Assembly: GCA_010405405.1 (NCBI GenBank)
Contig: MU004240.1
Location: forward strand, 1,022,882-1,086,881
Reading direction: 5' to 3'
DNA length: 64,000 nucleotides
Source of the DNA: Microthyrium microscopicum
Taxonomy: Eukaryota; Ascomycota; Dothideomycetes; Microthyriales; Microthyriaceae
Below the pieces are notes generated by a model. That model searched no databases, was not told the origin of the DNA, and was given only the letters and a program-made list of their open reading frames with translations. Below, piece by piece: positions 43,975 through 55,437 of this stretch. The translations under genes were made by a program, and so were the position numbers. Position 1 is the stretch's first letter; each line of letters opens with the position of its first letter.

Positions 43975-46900
43975 TTAGAACATGCCATCGATCTCACCTG
44001 TAGCCGTGTCAACCTCAATGTTTAGGTATCCAGGGGCAGTTGGCAATCCAGGAATAGTCTGGATATCTGCCGCCAAAGCGTAGAGATAGCCAGCACCAGC
44101 GGCCATGCGAACGTCGCGAATTGGGACGACAAAGCCTGTTGGAGCTCCCTTGAGCGCAGGATCGTGACTAATGGAATATTGGGTTTTGGCGATACAGATT
44201 GGTAGGTTGCCGAATCCTTGCTTGACAAATGTCTCCACCTTCTTTTGTGCTAGATCTGAAAACTCGACTTTGTCGGCTCCGTAGAAGTTCTTGGCAATGG
44301 CTTCCATGCGTTCCAGCACCGTGCCATTAAGGTCATATAGAAGCTTAAAGTCCGGCTTGGGAATCTCACAAGCATCGAGCACTCCTTTTGCAAGATCAAC
44401 AGCTCCAGCACCGCCTTGAGCAAAGTGATTAGCGGGGATGGCATCGACGGCACCAGCCTTCATAGCTTCCTCGCGAACAACCTCAATCTCCGCATCAGTA
44501 TCAGTATGGAAGCGGTTGATTGCGACCACAACTGGAACTCCAAAGCTCTTGGCATTAGCGATGTGCTTAGCCATATTGACACATCCGGCTCGTAGAATTT
44601 CGACATTCTCAGTACGATATACTTCTGGCAATTGAGCGCCGGGTGTAATGTTAGGGCCGCCACCGTGGACTTTAAGAGCTCGGACTGTAGCAACCACCAC
44701 AACGCAGTCTGGTACAAGCCCAGATGCACGACACTTGATGTTGAAGAAACGCTCACCTCCCATGGTAAAGTCGAAACCGGCCTCAGTTATGACCACGCCC
44801 GACTTCTCTTTGGGATCTTCATCAGGTTCTGTCCCTGCGAGCTTGAGTGCTAGCTTGTCAGCCAGGATACTACTGTTGCCAATGGAGATGTTGGCGAAAG
44901 GACCAGCATGAACAAATACTGGCGTGCCTTCAAGCGTTTGCATCAAGTTGGGCTTGATGGCATCCTTCATGAGTGCTGTGAGCGCTCCACCACAGCCAAG
45001 GTCGTCACAAGTAATAGGATCTCCAGCTTTGGAAGATGCAAGAACCATTCTACCAAGTCGCTCACGCATATCATCCAGCGAGTTACTTAGCGCCAGAACC
45101 GCCATACATTCTGAAGCAACACTAATGTCAAAGCCGGTCTTTCTTGAGAGGCCTTTCTCGGTAGGAGCTTCGCCAACGGTGATACCACGAAGATGTCGAT
45201 CGTTGACATCAAGAACGCGGCGCCAAGTGATAGTCTCTGGATCAACATCCAATCGAGCAAAACGTGCAATCTCATCTGGAGTCAAATCGTCTGGATTTGT
45301 TTTGTCGATTCCAAGTTTCTTCAGCCGACGGAACATGACCTTTACAAATTGGCGCTTACCTCCTTTGACAGGCACTAAGCGTTTGTAGAGCGCCGCATTA
45401 CTCTGGGTAGATTCATGGAACATGCGTGTCTCTAGAGCTGCAGCTAAAAGGTTGTTTGCGGCAGTGATCGCATGGATATCGCCAGTCAAATGCAGGTTGA
45501 ACTCGTCCATGGGAATGACTTGGCTGTATCCACCTCCAGCAGCACCGCCTTTGATACCAAAGGTTGGCCCTTGGGACGGTTGACGGACGTCTGCAAAGCA
45601 TATGCGGCCCAAATGAGCTGCGATCGCCTGACTGAGACCAACGGTAGTAGTGGACTTTCCTTCTCCTAAGGGTGTCGGCGTGATGCCTGTTACCACAACG
45701 TATTTGCCGTTACGACGATGCGCCAAACGGTCTAGCAGGCTAAGATCAACCTTCGCTTTGAATGCGCCATACGGCTCAAGTTCATGTGGCATAATTCCAA
45801 CTTCCTTGGCGATCTCAGTGATTGGCTTTGGACATTGCTTTCGAGAAATAACATGGTCAGAAGGAATTGGTGATTCCAACTTGAGCGGTAGAGGCTCAAT
45901 TCTCCGAGACTTTTCTCGAGCAAAGAAAGCATCTGCTGAAGCGACTACATTGGAGAGGAGCATAGCCACGGTCATCGGACCAACACCACCAGGAACGGGA
46001 GTAATGTGAGACGCTACTTGAGAAGCAGACTCAAAATCAACGTCTCCAACAAGTCGTTGTCCAGATTTCTTCGTATCATCTGGGATGTAGTTGATGCCGA
46101 CGTCAATGACTATGGCTCCAGGCTTCAACCATGAGCCTTTGACAAATTGAGGTATACCAACGGCCGAGATGACGATATCTGCGGTCTTCATGATGCTCTC
46201 CAAGCTCTCTTGCGAAGTTGCACGATGGCAGATTGTGACTGTGGCGTCGGCATTTTTCAGAAGGTAACTGACAGGGCTCCCAACTATGTCACTTCGGCCT
46301 AGAACCACAGCATGCTTGCCAGCTAGATTGACGCCAGTTTCTTTGAGTAGAATCATGACACCCTTTGGAGTGCAGGGCGTAAAAAGTGGCTGTCCTCCCT
46401 TCTTGGCTAGTTCTCCAACATTTTCAATGCCAAAGCCGTCAACATCTTTGAAACCTGAGACCGCACTGGTGATAGCATGCTCAGATATGCTGCTAGGAAG
46501 CGGTAATTGGACGATGATTCCATGGACAGAGGGGTCGTTGTTCAGAGACACAATGTGTTGTAATAGTTCACCCTGACTGACCGTTTCTGGATATGAGTCA
46601 AGACGACATGCGATATTGGCCTAAGAGTAATAGATTAGCCAATTGCACCAGAACTGATATGCATTACTCAAATCTTACCTCTTCTGCTGCCTTGCGCTTC
46701 ATGCGAACATATGTACCTGCCGAAGTTAGTTTGAAATTGAAAGTCAGATGTTGTGTGGGGAAATACTTGAATCCGACTTATCACCAACTGAGTAAAATTA
46801 GTAATTGAATCACAATTTACAGACTTAGTGATCTTACCTTGGACAATAACCAAGGACGGTTTATATCGCGGATTGATTTCTTGTTTTTGGCGAATCTCGG

Positions 46901-47225
46901 ACGTGATACCATCACGAATCTTCTTCGCAATAGCGGTACCGTCTATCTTTTGCGCAGCCATTGGTGTCTCTGTTGATGAGGGGTTCCAGGTTTGGGAATT
47001 CGAAGTAGAATCAGTGGCAATGGCAGCCTGAGAGTAGTTGATATTGGCGGAAGAGAATGGGCGCAAACAAGGGTTTAGTTGCTCGGCCAAGGGGAGAGAA
47101 TGCAAACGAATACTAGAGCAAGTACTGGTAGTAGAGGTTAGAGAGGCAGATTTCGGCGATATTCCCCGCAATCGCCATGTTGAGCTTCTGCTGGATCTCG
47201 CTGCCCCAAATCGCGCCTTCCACAT
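43975..47225 (-). CDS. C1-tetrahydrofolate synthase, trifunctional
   Basis: Minus-strand exons 47225-46838, 46787-46767, 46716-46679 and 46620-43975, 1030 residues; exons 2 and 3 are just 21 and 38 nt. The methylenetetrahydrofolate dehydrogenase/cyclohydrolase part has YVRMKRKAAEEANI, VQLPLPSSI, KDVDGFG, VVLGRSDIVGSPV and TPVPGGVGPMTVAMLL. The formate-tetrahydrofolate ligase part has TPTPLGEGKSTTTVGLSQA (nucleotide loop), GDIHAITAANNLLAAA and the end NIEVDTATGEIDGMF. It interconverts one-carbon units for purine, thymidylate and formyl-methionine synthesis. The first 88 residues are Arg/Ser-rich with no acidic residue near the start (MWKARFGAARSSRSSTWRLR), a mitochondrial presequence. A second in-frame ATG (46961) would give a cytosolic form beginning MAAQKIDGTAI. 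Confidence 0.96.
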
Positions 47226-47809
47226 GTCGCCTTTGACTAACAAGAGTCAGTCCGAGTTCTGCAACAATTGGGTGTTGACTTTGAACCGAAGAGTCAGACT
47301 GGTATTTACTGTAACCGGATATAAAGATTGAAGAGTCAAAGCAGATTTTTAGTATTTTGTGAGTCAAAGTCGGTAAACTGGTCAGCCCGGGGTCCAAGAG
47401 GAAGACTTGGTTGATGGTAACCAAGAAAACAGCAGCGCATCCATTGTTTTAGATTTTCACAGTGGCGCTGGAAAGGTGAAGGAGGTTGAAGCCACCTTTA
47501 GAACCATATCCCAGTTAGGAAATATTGAGATGGCGATGAGATGGATCCCGGTGCCAATTGCTGTGGTGTAGCATTAACTTTGGCAGCTATGGTACGAATA
47601 ATGACGCGTCGGTAGCGACTACCGCGTTTCTTGAGGAGGGAAAGAGCCGAGCAGTCATCACTCTTGCATCTAATCCATCTTTTTCTAGCCCCCCTGTCGA
47701 TTTAGCTCCTTTGCTCAGCCCCACTATTTTCCATTTGATCCCACACACTTGACATGTTCAAAAGAGCCGCCGCCGCTCCACCATCTTGATAATCAACTTC
47801 ACAAACAAA
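47226..47809. promoter_or_regulatory. divergent promoter region
   Basis: Lies between the starts of the C1-tetrahydrofolate synthase gene (minus) and TIF34 (plus). The TIF34 side carries a pyrimidine-rich stretch from about 47670. No named binding site was recognised. Confidence 0.5.
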
Positions 47810-49022
47810 ATGCGTCCCGTACTATTATCGGGTCACGTATGTCTATTCTCCCTCTACCTGGTATACTCTTCTTGCTAACAATTTGATAGGAGCGTGCCCT
47901 TACCCAAGTCAAGTTCGCGACCCCTCCATCTTACTACGAGCCACAATTAACCATGCGCTAGATATTCCAGCGATGGCGATCTTATATTCACTGTCGCAAA
48001 GGATCAGATACCTTCTGTCTGGTTCAGCGCCAACGGTGAACGTCTAGGCTCCTACTCCGGTCATGTCGGTGCCGTCTGGACCGTCGATGTCAATCCCGAC
48101 ACCACCCTCCTCGCTACCGGCGCCGCAGACAATACCATGAGATTGTGGAATGTGAAGACTGGTAAACTCTTAAAGACATGGGAATTCGAATCATCTATCA
48201 AACGAGTCGAGTTTTCACCTGATGGCCGACAACTACTTGGTGTCACCGAGCGACGACAGAACGTTCTCCCCTCGATTATGGTATTCGATATCATCCCAGA
48301 TGTTGACGCAGAGCAATCATCCGAGCATGCGTTACGGATAATCTGTGACGAGAGCAAGGCGACTGTCGCAGGATTCAGCTACAATGCCAAATACATCATC
48401 GCTGGACACGAGGACGGCACTGTCACTCAGTACGATGGCAAGGTAGGAAGCATCCCGAGAAATATGCAATAATGATTCTAATTTCTGTAGACTGGAGAAT
48501 ATATCGACAACATACAGGCACACGAGGAAGAAATGCAAGTTACAGATCTTCAATGGTCCCCAGACCGGACTTACTTCATAACTTCTTCAAAAGACAAGTC
48601 TGCAAAGGTAAGGAGTGTTCCACAAATTTGCGACAGCATAATCTAACCAAGTCTAGCTCATAACCACGGACGATCTAGAAGTCCTCAAAACTTACGTCAC
48701 CGATACTCCCCTCAATAGCGCAGCCATATTTCCAGTCAAGGACTACGTGATTCTCGGTGGTGGTCAAGCAGCCATGGATGTCACAACCACAAGCGCCCGG
48801 CAAGGAAAATTCGAAGCGAGATTCTACCACAAGATCTTTGAGGACGAAATTGGCAGAGTAAGAGGTCATTTCGGTCCTCTCAACTACGTTGCCGTGGATC
48901 CTACTGGAAAAAGTTATGCATCTGGGGGTGAAGATGGTTATGTTCGCCTGCATCATTTCGATAGAACATTCTTTGACTTTATGTACGAGGTTGAGCGGGA
49001 AGCGGCTACTGGAAGACTCTAG
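47810..49022 (+). CDS. TIF34: translation initiation factor eIF3 subunit i
   Basis: Exons 47810-47836, 47890-47912, 47962-48442, 48491-48607 and 48657-49022, 337 residues, the normal length. The first exon encodes MRPVLLSGH and the second only ERALTQV plus part of a codon. Joining them gives [20 protein letters not shown], followed by [12 protein letters not shown], the conserved start. The second donor is GTTCGC, weak but the only GT that keeps frame. WD-repeat features follow: [52 protein letters not shown] and [20 protein letters not shown]. The C-terminus ([11 protein letters not shown]) is the helix that contacts eIF3b. Acts in the scanning pre-initiation complex; a second eIF3 subunit gene in the window is eIF3L. 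Confidence 0.95.
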
Positions 49023-49971
49023 TATTATGCATTGCTACGAAGCTTCAGCCATGAAGACTTGATGCCTTTCGAGGGGCTGTGAACAAGCTTGGCTTGTTGA
49101 AAAAATATACCCTTTACCAACTTCAGTCCTAATCTTGAATCTTCTGCTTGAGGAGAACCACTTGTGTGAGCAAATACTGAACCATGTTTTAGTAAAACAC
49201 TGTTACTGATCAGTAGTCGGTGACTTGCAGTTTGCCAAACTGTAATGCTCGCAGTGACTTGAGACATCTGATATCGACTACAGATCAACTATAGGCCCTG
49301 ACCACCCATACTTGATCCTTCCGAAGCTTCCGTTATGGCAAGGGCTTTTATTCTAGTCATATTTGGAATGCTAACTTCTATAGGAATCGTTTCCAAGCGA
49401 CCAGGTTTGAAGATGAGAGTAATTATATTACTCGTGTCCTCTGGTAGCTGTCAGTCATACAATGGGCATGCTTTCTTGTCGATTTTATTAGTACTTCTCG
49501 ACGTTGTTTACAGTTCTCTTATCATGTTCGTTTTCTTTCTTTAGATGTCCAAAATTACGACTGGTACATTTTGATGGTCCACGAACTTTTGAGCCATGAA
49601 GAGAAAACTCGTAAACTGGTGATGGTCTTTCTATATTTGCCACGGCATCTCTTCTTTTTGTAGCGATGCTTGGAGCTCGTCTATTTGACTTCTTCCTTAA
49701 GCACGACAAAGGCTTGGAAAGGATATAAAACAAGCTTTACAAATTGTAGCAGTACGAGCGACTAGCCTGTCCTCTTAATAAGTAGTATGAGATTTAATCT
49801 ATAAGTCTAACATATCCCAATGCCCTTGATTGGCTTAATCGGGCCTTATCATATCTTAAATATGGCTGTACCCGGCGCGCGGGTCTGTTCAGGGAAATCT
49901 GAGACTGTTGAAGATTTGCAAGTGTCCGATCTATATTTGCTGTTGGTTTGATCAACCAGATCTCTGGTGCG
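49023..49971. other. spacer, no gene seen
   Basis: About 0.95 kb between two plus-strand genes. It contains the TIF34 3' UTR and the promoter of the FAD-linked oxidase. Short frames only. Confidence 0.45.
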
Positions 49972-51632
49972 ATGTATGCATTGTCTCTGCTCCTCCTGGG
50001 AGTGAGTGGTGGTTTCTTCCTCCCAGCAGTCCTGGCCGATACATGTAGTTCTCTGCAAGACAAACATCCGACAATATCTCTTGCAAAATCCACTGCGAAG
50101 GCCTACCAGGACTCGCAGACTGTCTACTGGAACATTGGATGTGGAACTGATCTCAAGCCTACATGTATACTCTACCCTAAGACGGTGGAGGAAGTAAGCC
50201 ATATTGTGAAGCTTTTGAATCAGAACAATGAGACGTTTGCCGTCAAGAGCGGTGGCCACTCGCCTAACAAGCGCTTCGCCAGGTATAGCAGTTGTCTTCT
50301 TTATATCGATATACACTCACACTAACGTACCTCACAGTATTGATGGCGGCCCACTCATCGCTCTCCAGGAGATGACACAACTGAATTACGACAATGCCAC
50401 GCAAACCATCGCCGTCGGTCCAGGAAATCGCTGGCAACATGTCGTGCAAGCAACGGGCAAATACGGCCGCAGTGTCGTCTCCGGCCGCCTCGGTCACGTA
50501 GGCGTCCCAGGTCTTCTTCTAGGAGGTATCTATGCCCCCTTCCACATCTCTATGCCTACAGTACTCATATCTCCTTTACAGGCGGACTAAGTTTCCTAAG
50601 CGCCGAAAGAGGCTGGGCCTCAACCCACGTCGTCGAATACCAACTCGTCCTCCCCAACGGCACCATAACCACCGCCTCCCGCACCCACAACCCCGACCTG
50701 CACCGCGCGCTCCAAAGCGGCGGCGGCCAATTCGGCATCGTCACGCGCTTTACGCTCAATACCTTTGAGCAGGGACCTGTCTGGGGCGGCGTGCGTTTCT
50801 ATAATGGCGACAAGACTCCGCAATTACTCGCTGCTGTGCGCGACTTTACAGAGTACTATCCCGATCCACGTGCAGGCTTGATTCTGACGGCGGAGACAAC
50901 GTTGTATGGATATGCGGATTTATGGGTAATGTTTTATTTTTGGAACGGCGCGAGTCCACCGGCGCATGTCTTTGAGAATTTTACGAAATTGCCGCCAATG
51001 ATTGATACGGTGAAGACGCAGAGTTATACGGATCTGGTATATGCGAACAATGCGTTTGTGTTGAATGGGTCGTATTATTCGATTGCGACGGAGACGCTGC
51101 CGTTGCCGGATGCGAAGAATGGGGTCGAGGTTATGACAGCTGTGCATAATCACTGGAAGAATACGAGCGCGCAAGTGTCGGATAAGATCTTTGGCAGTGT
51201 GGCGTCAGTTGCGTATCAGCCGATGCCGAAGTTGATCAGCCAGCAGACGAAGAAGTATGGTGGGAACGTGATGGACATGGGTGAGGATGGGCATCGGATT
51301 ATACTGGAGTATGATTATAGCTATATTAATGGGTTTGCGGAGAATGAACGGATTGGCGATAAGGCGAATCGGGAGCTGTATTCTGGTGTACGGTCGATTA
51401 TTCAGAAGTTTATGAATGATGGAAAGGTAAGAAGCATTTGAACTGATCGGAAGTGGTTAGCTAACGATGGGAACAGTTGCCAAATATATCGACGCCGCTG
51501 TTCATGAATGATGCATATCATGCGCAGGATTTTTGGGGTCGGTTCAAGGAAAGGGACTTTATGAAATCAGTCAAAGCAAAGATTGATCCAGGTGACTTCT
51601 TCGGTAAAAGAACACATGGCTGGAAGCTGTAA
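49972..51632 (+). CDS. secreted FAD-linked oxidase, BBE-like
   Basis: Exons 49972-50282, 50338-50525, 50582-51426 and 51477-51632, 499 residues. Residues 1-22 form a signal peptide (ALSLLLLGVSGGFFLPAVLA). The FAD_binding_4 domain has the covalent-flavin motif KSGGHSPN with its His near residue 96, then RLGHVGVPGLLLGGGLSFL. In two-link members of the berberine-bridge family a cysteine follows this Gly-rich loop; here the corresponding stretch is SAERGWASTHVVEY, so only the His link is expected. The BBE C-terminal element is NDAYHAQDFWGRFKERDF with KIDPGDFFGKR, where Asn-Asp-Ala replaces the usual Tyr-Asn pair. Oxidises an unknown substrate (sugar or secondary metabolite) with oxygen. No biosynthetic cluster surrounds it. 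The coding part from 50582 is GC-richer than its flanks. Confidence 0.92.
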
Positions 51633-51806
51633 TCATGAGTTAGAATATAGATTAGAAAGGAGAAGTTTCATACAAGCAGAGCTCGTGGATATCTAAGGGG
51701 TATAATGTTATAATACAGTGGTCTGCCAGTTCCAACACATGGCTAGCTAAATGCGTGACAATCTTAACATCCTATACATACAGATGGCATACCAGCTAGA
51801 CCATGA

Positions 51807-53993
51807 TCATTCAACAAGCTCTGGTGGTTGTTTGTCGAGCATTTTGAGAGTATAGTCTGTGATCTCGTAGCCAGCATTGATTTTTCGGGTCAAATACCAC
51901 ATTGCCCGGTCTTTGTTGCCAGCCTCTAAGAATGCTCCGATAAGGGTATCGCAAGGTGTGGTATAGTCGTTTGGAAATCGCTTCCACACCTCGTTCAGTA
52001 GCTTCTCTGCAGCCTGAAGTTGATTTCGGGTCGTCAGGGCTCGTACCATCAATCGCCAGGTATTCGCATCTGGTCCGGCTCGAATGATACCGCTACTTCG
52101 TCGTTCAGTCTCCGTCCACGACCGTGGCAGGTTCGCGTGTGGGTTATGGTTCTTGATCAACTCCGTCAGAAGGTCCATACATTCATTGAGGTAAGATGTG
52201 GGCTGTAACATCAATCCCTCAATTAAGACATTGTAAACCTCAGGTCCAGTAGTCATGATTCGAACAGCTTCATTATCGGTATGTAACAATTCCCGGAATC
52301 GAGTGAGTGTCTTGATAACAACATCTTCAGCAAACTTGTGGTCGTAAAAATGCCCCATCAACATGTATGAGAGGGTGATGCTGTTTCCGTGAGGCTTAGC
52401 CGGAGAACGATCCACAGAACATGGCAAACCAAGCAGTTCCAAAGCATCTGAACGAAACCATCGTTGGTATTCGATCAGTTTTGATTTGTACGATGGCATT
52501 TCCTCAAAAGCCTGCATGCCATAAAAAATATTGCTGAGATTGTATTCAACTCGTGCCTGGTCGAATTCATTTTCGGCAACGCTTCTAAGGTCATTAGAGT
52601 TGAACCTTAGCTTCTTCATAGCCATAAAAGCATCAGTGAAAACAGGTGGCCGATATTGACGGTTATCCAGGATAGATATCAAATGATGTAGTCCATCGTA
52701 GCTCCTGAAATGGACCAGAAATTGTATCAGCCGTCGAACAAGACCTTCATGTGGAGGTTTGAATGACATTATCGTATCTGCAACAATTCGAAGGTGGTCG
52801 TTCTCGCCCCTAGGCCATGGGGTCTTTTCAACTTCATTGAGGATTACGCATACTGTATTGTAGAGCTCTACCGATTGCGACACCAGTGGCCACTCGTAGG
52901 CAACTTTTTCAACAAGACGGAATGCTTCTGTGAACAAACCGCCAACAGCTAATTCCTGCGCAATAATGAGGTCTGCTTCCCAGTGGCGAAAAGTTGGCGG
53001 AAGAAATTGCAAAGCTTTCTCAAACTGAGCTTGTAGGTCCGGCGGGCATTTGTTCCTTAGAATGTAATGGGGGAGCAAATAGAGCAGCTCGGTCTTCCAT
53101 TTCTCCGAATGCGTTGAGAAAAGGTTGATTAATAGTGTATAGAAATCGCCATGAATGGTTGCAGTGCCCAGGCCTTGATGAAGAAAATGATAGTACAATC
53201 CCACAACTGTCCCATGAGAATCTAGATATGGCGATGTCCCCGATTTGCCCACATCGTCGTGTTCAGGGGGAAAAAGATCTGGTAGAAGTCTGGCCAGAAT
53301 GTTCGATACGCGCTCGTTCTGAAGCATAGCCCATTTTTGCTTTCTCAGCAATCTTAAACATCGTCGATGTATCATGAGTTTCAATAGCCCCGGACTGCTG
53401 AAGGTTGGCAGATTGTTCAGCTCATGCCTTAGCGCTGCTTCATTGCTGGTTTGCAATAACTCGTCCACAGTGGCATGCCAGTTATAAACACGCTGAGAAA
53501 ACTGATCTGGATTGAGATTGTCAAAACCGTCTAGCCATCGATAGCGCGATACCAACAAGAAGGACCCCAGGGTATATACGCGTTTCGAATGCGCCAGTCT
53601 GTCATGTGGAAGTAGCAAATCAAAGGTTCCACCAACAGCGCTTCCTTGGTAGGCACTGGTTAATACATTTGCGATGGGGTCACCCCATTGTGTTTTCGAG
53701 TGGAGCCTTGTGATGTCAGGGAATATCGGTAATTGGTCGTGATGCAGTACGCTGGGCCTAAAGCCATCGCTCTTGTCTGGCCACAGACTTCTGGAAGGAC
53801 GAGATGCCACCAAAGATTTTGCGCGAGTGAGTTCATCTATGAAGGCAACGGGGTTTTTATCATCGGGGCCAGTCCCGGATTGAAAGTCGCGTCTTCGTCT
53901 GAGAAGAACGGGTTGTGAGCTGAAGCATCGAGGCGCAAAAGGTTGATGAAGTAGACATCTATAGGAGGTTTGCTGGGGCGCAAAACGACGCAT
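51807..53993 (-). CDS. mitochondrial helical-repeat (PPR-like) protein
   Basis: Intronless, 728 residues. The start (MRRFAPQQTSYRCLLHQPFA, then RCFSSQPVLLRRRRDF) is a strong mitochondrial presequence. The body is all-helical, with pairs of amphipathic helices. The C-terminal part has PPR-like spacing: GPEVYNVLIEGLMLQPTSYL, ANTWRLMVRALTTRNQLQAA, CDTLIGAFLEAGNKDRAMWY. PPR proteins bind organelle RNA and act in mitochondrial mRNA stability or translation. I cannot assign an orthologue among the yeast factors. The gene is 174 bases downstream, in opposite orientation, of the FAD-linked oxidase. Confidence 0.82.
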   Translation of the reverse strand: MRRFAPQQTSYRCLLHQPFAPRCFSSQPVLLRRRRDFQSGTGPDDKNPVAFIDELTRAKSLVASRPSRSLWPDKSDGFRPSVLHHDQLPIFPDITRLHSKTQWGDPIANVLTSAYQGSAVGGTFDLLLPHDRLAHSKRVYTLGSFLLVSRYRWLDGFDNLNPDQFSQRVYNWHATVDELLQTSNEAALRHELNNLPTFSSPGLLKLMIHRRCLRLLRKQKWAMLQNERVSNILARLLPDLFPPEHDDVGKSGTSPYLDSHGTVVGLYYHFLHQGLGTATIHGDFYTLLINLFSTHSEKWKTELLYLLPHYILRNKCPPDLQAQFEKALQFLPPTFRHWEADLIIAQELAVGGLFTEAFRLVEKVAYEWPLVSQSVELYNTVCVILNEVEKTPWPRGENDHLRIVADTIMSFKPPHEGLVRRLIQFLVHFRSYDGLHHLISILDNRQYRPPVFTDAFMAMKKLRFNSNDLRSVAENEFDQARVEYNLSNIFYGMQAFEEMPSYKSKLIEYQRWFRSDALELLGLPCSVDRSPAKPHGNSITLSYMLMGHFYDHKFAEDVVIKTLTRFRELLHTDNEAVRIMTTGPEVYNVLIEGLMLQPTSYLNECMDLLTELIKNHNPHANLPRSWTETERRSSGIIRAGPDANTWRLMVRALTTRNQLQAAEKLLNEVWKRFPNDYTTPCDTLIGAFLEAGNKDRAMWYLTRKINAGYEITDYTLKMLDKQPPELVE

Positions 53994-54361
53994 GAAAGAT
54001 TTAAGGAGAGGAGGACCACGGTGGCCACATGGCGATGTGAATAGAGGGAATATAAAGCGGCGGATATAGGGGTAGAAGCTGATATAGGAGTTTATTTGTT
54101 TGATTCAAGATATGTGAAGAGGAGAGGGAAAATGTCAAATAGGGAAGGAAGCAATGAAAAAAGTTGAATGCAATCTCCAGAACAGGCACGCGGACCTAAC
54201 GTTATAGGCACGCTAGTCTTAACTCCATCTACCTTTTAGGCCTTTCACGTTGTGACCTCGCGACAGAAAAATATCTTGCTGCCTTTTACTACTACTACCT
54301 GCTAACAATTCCGCCATTCTGAACCTGCTCTCCTGCTCTACCTAGACGATCTATCAGACAG
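53994..54361. promoter_or_regulatory. divergent upstream region
   Basis: Separates the PPR-like gene (minus) from CWF18 (plus), so it should contain both promoters. No motif assigned. Confidence 0.5.
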
Positions 54362-54982
54362 ATGTCTTCCTCACAAACAACTCTCGCTTCGGCGGCCCAA
54401 GACCGAAAAGCAAGACTTGCCCAGTTGCGCTCCCTCAAACGGAAACAGCCTGAGCCCAGCGACGACGAACCTTCACAGACTCTCCCATCCGAAGAGCCCA
54501 CCTCGAAAGACACCGCCGAAACAGATGTCGAGGACGTTAAATTAAAATATCTTTCTGGACGCAACTACGACCATTCCACCGGTGGAGCCAAGCTTGGGTT
54601 TGAACACGCCCCTAATGAGAATCAAGACACGGTCGAAAAGCAAGCTGAACTCTTAGCTGAGCGCATACGGCAAGAAGCAAAAGAAGAAGACAAGAAGGAT
54701 GAACCTCTGGATTTATTCAAGCTCCAGCCAAAAAAGCCCAACTGGGATCTCAAACGTGATCTCAAGCAGCGAATGCAGGTGTTGGATGTTCGAACAGACA
54801 ATGCGATCGCAAGACTGGTGAGAGAACGGATAGAGGCACAAAACAAGAAGGCTGGTACTTCAGACGGAGCTGGACTGGAAGGTCCAGATTTGGTCGAAGC
54901 AGTACATGTCAAAGAGCGCGAAGAAGAAGAAGAAGCTCAGCGGGAAAGAGAATACGAGCAAGAGATGGAAAATGGGGATTGA
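54362..54982 (+). CDS. cwf18: pre-mRNA splicing factor Cwf18/Ccdc12
   Basis: Single exon of 206 residues. The family core is seen in the middle and C-terminal half: KYLSGRNYDHSTGGAKLGFE, then LLAERIRQEAKEEDKKDEPL, DLFKLQPKKPNWDLKRDLKQ and DVRTDNAIARLVRERIEAQN. The KPNWDLKRDL motif is the clearest mark of Cwf18/CCDC12, a small, largely helical subunit of the activated spliceosome (NineTeen-complex-associated). The ends are acidic and charged. Its last 46 coding bases overlap, antisense, the end of a predicted small gene on the minus strand. Confidence 0.92.
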   Translation: MSSSQTTLASAAQDRKARLAQLRSLKRKQPEPSDDEPSQTLPSEEPTSKDTAETDVEDVKLKYLSGRNYDHSTGGAKLGFEHAPNENQDTVEKQAELLAERIRQEAKEEDKKDEPLDLFKLQPKKPNWDLKRDLKQRMQVLDVRTDNAIARLVRERIEAQNKKAGTSDGAGLEGPDLVEAVHVKEREEEEEAQREREYEQEMENGD

Positions 54983-55437
54983 TCTGTCTTCTGATAGCCA
55001 GGGAAAGTCTCCACTGGCAAAAAGCGTCTGTCTACAACGCGCAATGACTTCTCCATATCATGAACGCAATTGAGACCTAAAGATTGAGCTAGCTGACGAG
55101 CAAGCACTTGCTCATGCCACGGTGCTTTGGCATCCCTGATGCCTCGTGGTATGCGAATGATACGCAAACTGGCTTCCACTTCCGAGTTTGACAAACTGAT
55201 GTCCTCGGTACTAGTGATGACAAATTCATCAAAGAGGTTCAATGGCCTCAAGAGATTATCTTGACAACTCCTAGCTGTCCTGAAAGATTCATGTCAATCA
55301 TATGTAATGATGCCGAGTGGCATATTAGATCCAATTGAATCACAGGATTTGAGCCTCATAACTTCTTCACAATCTTAGATATACTCCCTCATTAGAGTGC
55401 CTACAAAACTAAGGATGTTTGCGTCTTTTCCAAACAT
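54937..55437 (-). CDS. small protein of unknown function
   Basis: Predicted from two minus-strand exons, 55437-55385 and 55279-54937, with an intron GTATAT...TTTCAG; 131 residues. The join is needed because the exon-2 frame has no ATG near its start, and it gives a continuous helix MFGKDANILSFVGTLMRETA followed by RSCQDNLLRPLNLFDEFVIT. The middle (EVEASLRIIRIPRGIRDAKA, EQVLARQLAQSLGLN) looks like real protein. I do not recognise a family. The 3' end lies antisense over the end of CWF18, so the last 15 residues may be fortuitous. The gene starts 227 bases from CIA1, divergently, which supports a true promoter here. Moderate to low confidence. Confidence 0.5.

Noticed and set aside
23199-51632. 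Idea of a secondary-metabolite cluster linking the prenyltransferase and the FAD-linked oxidase
   Set aside because: They are more than 20 kb apart with housekeeping genes (eS17, ATG11, C1-tetrahydrofolate synthase, TIF34) between, and no core synthase is present.
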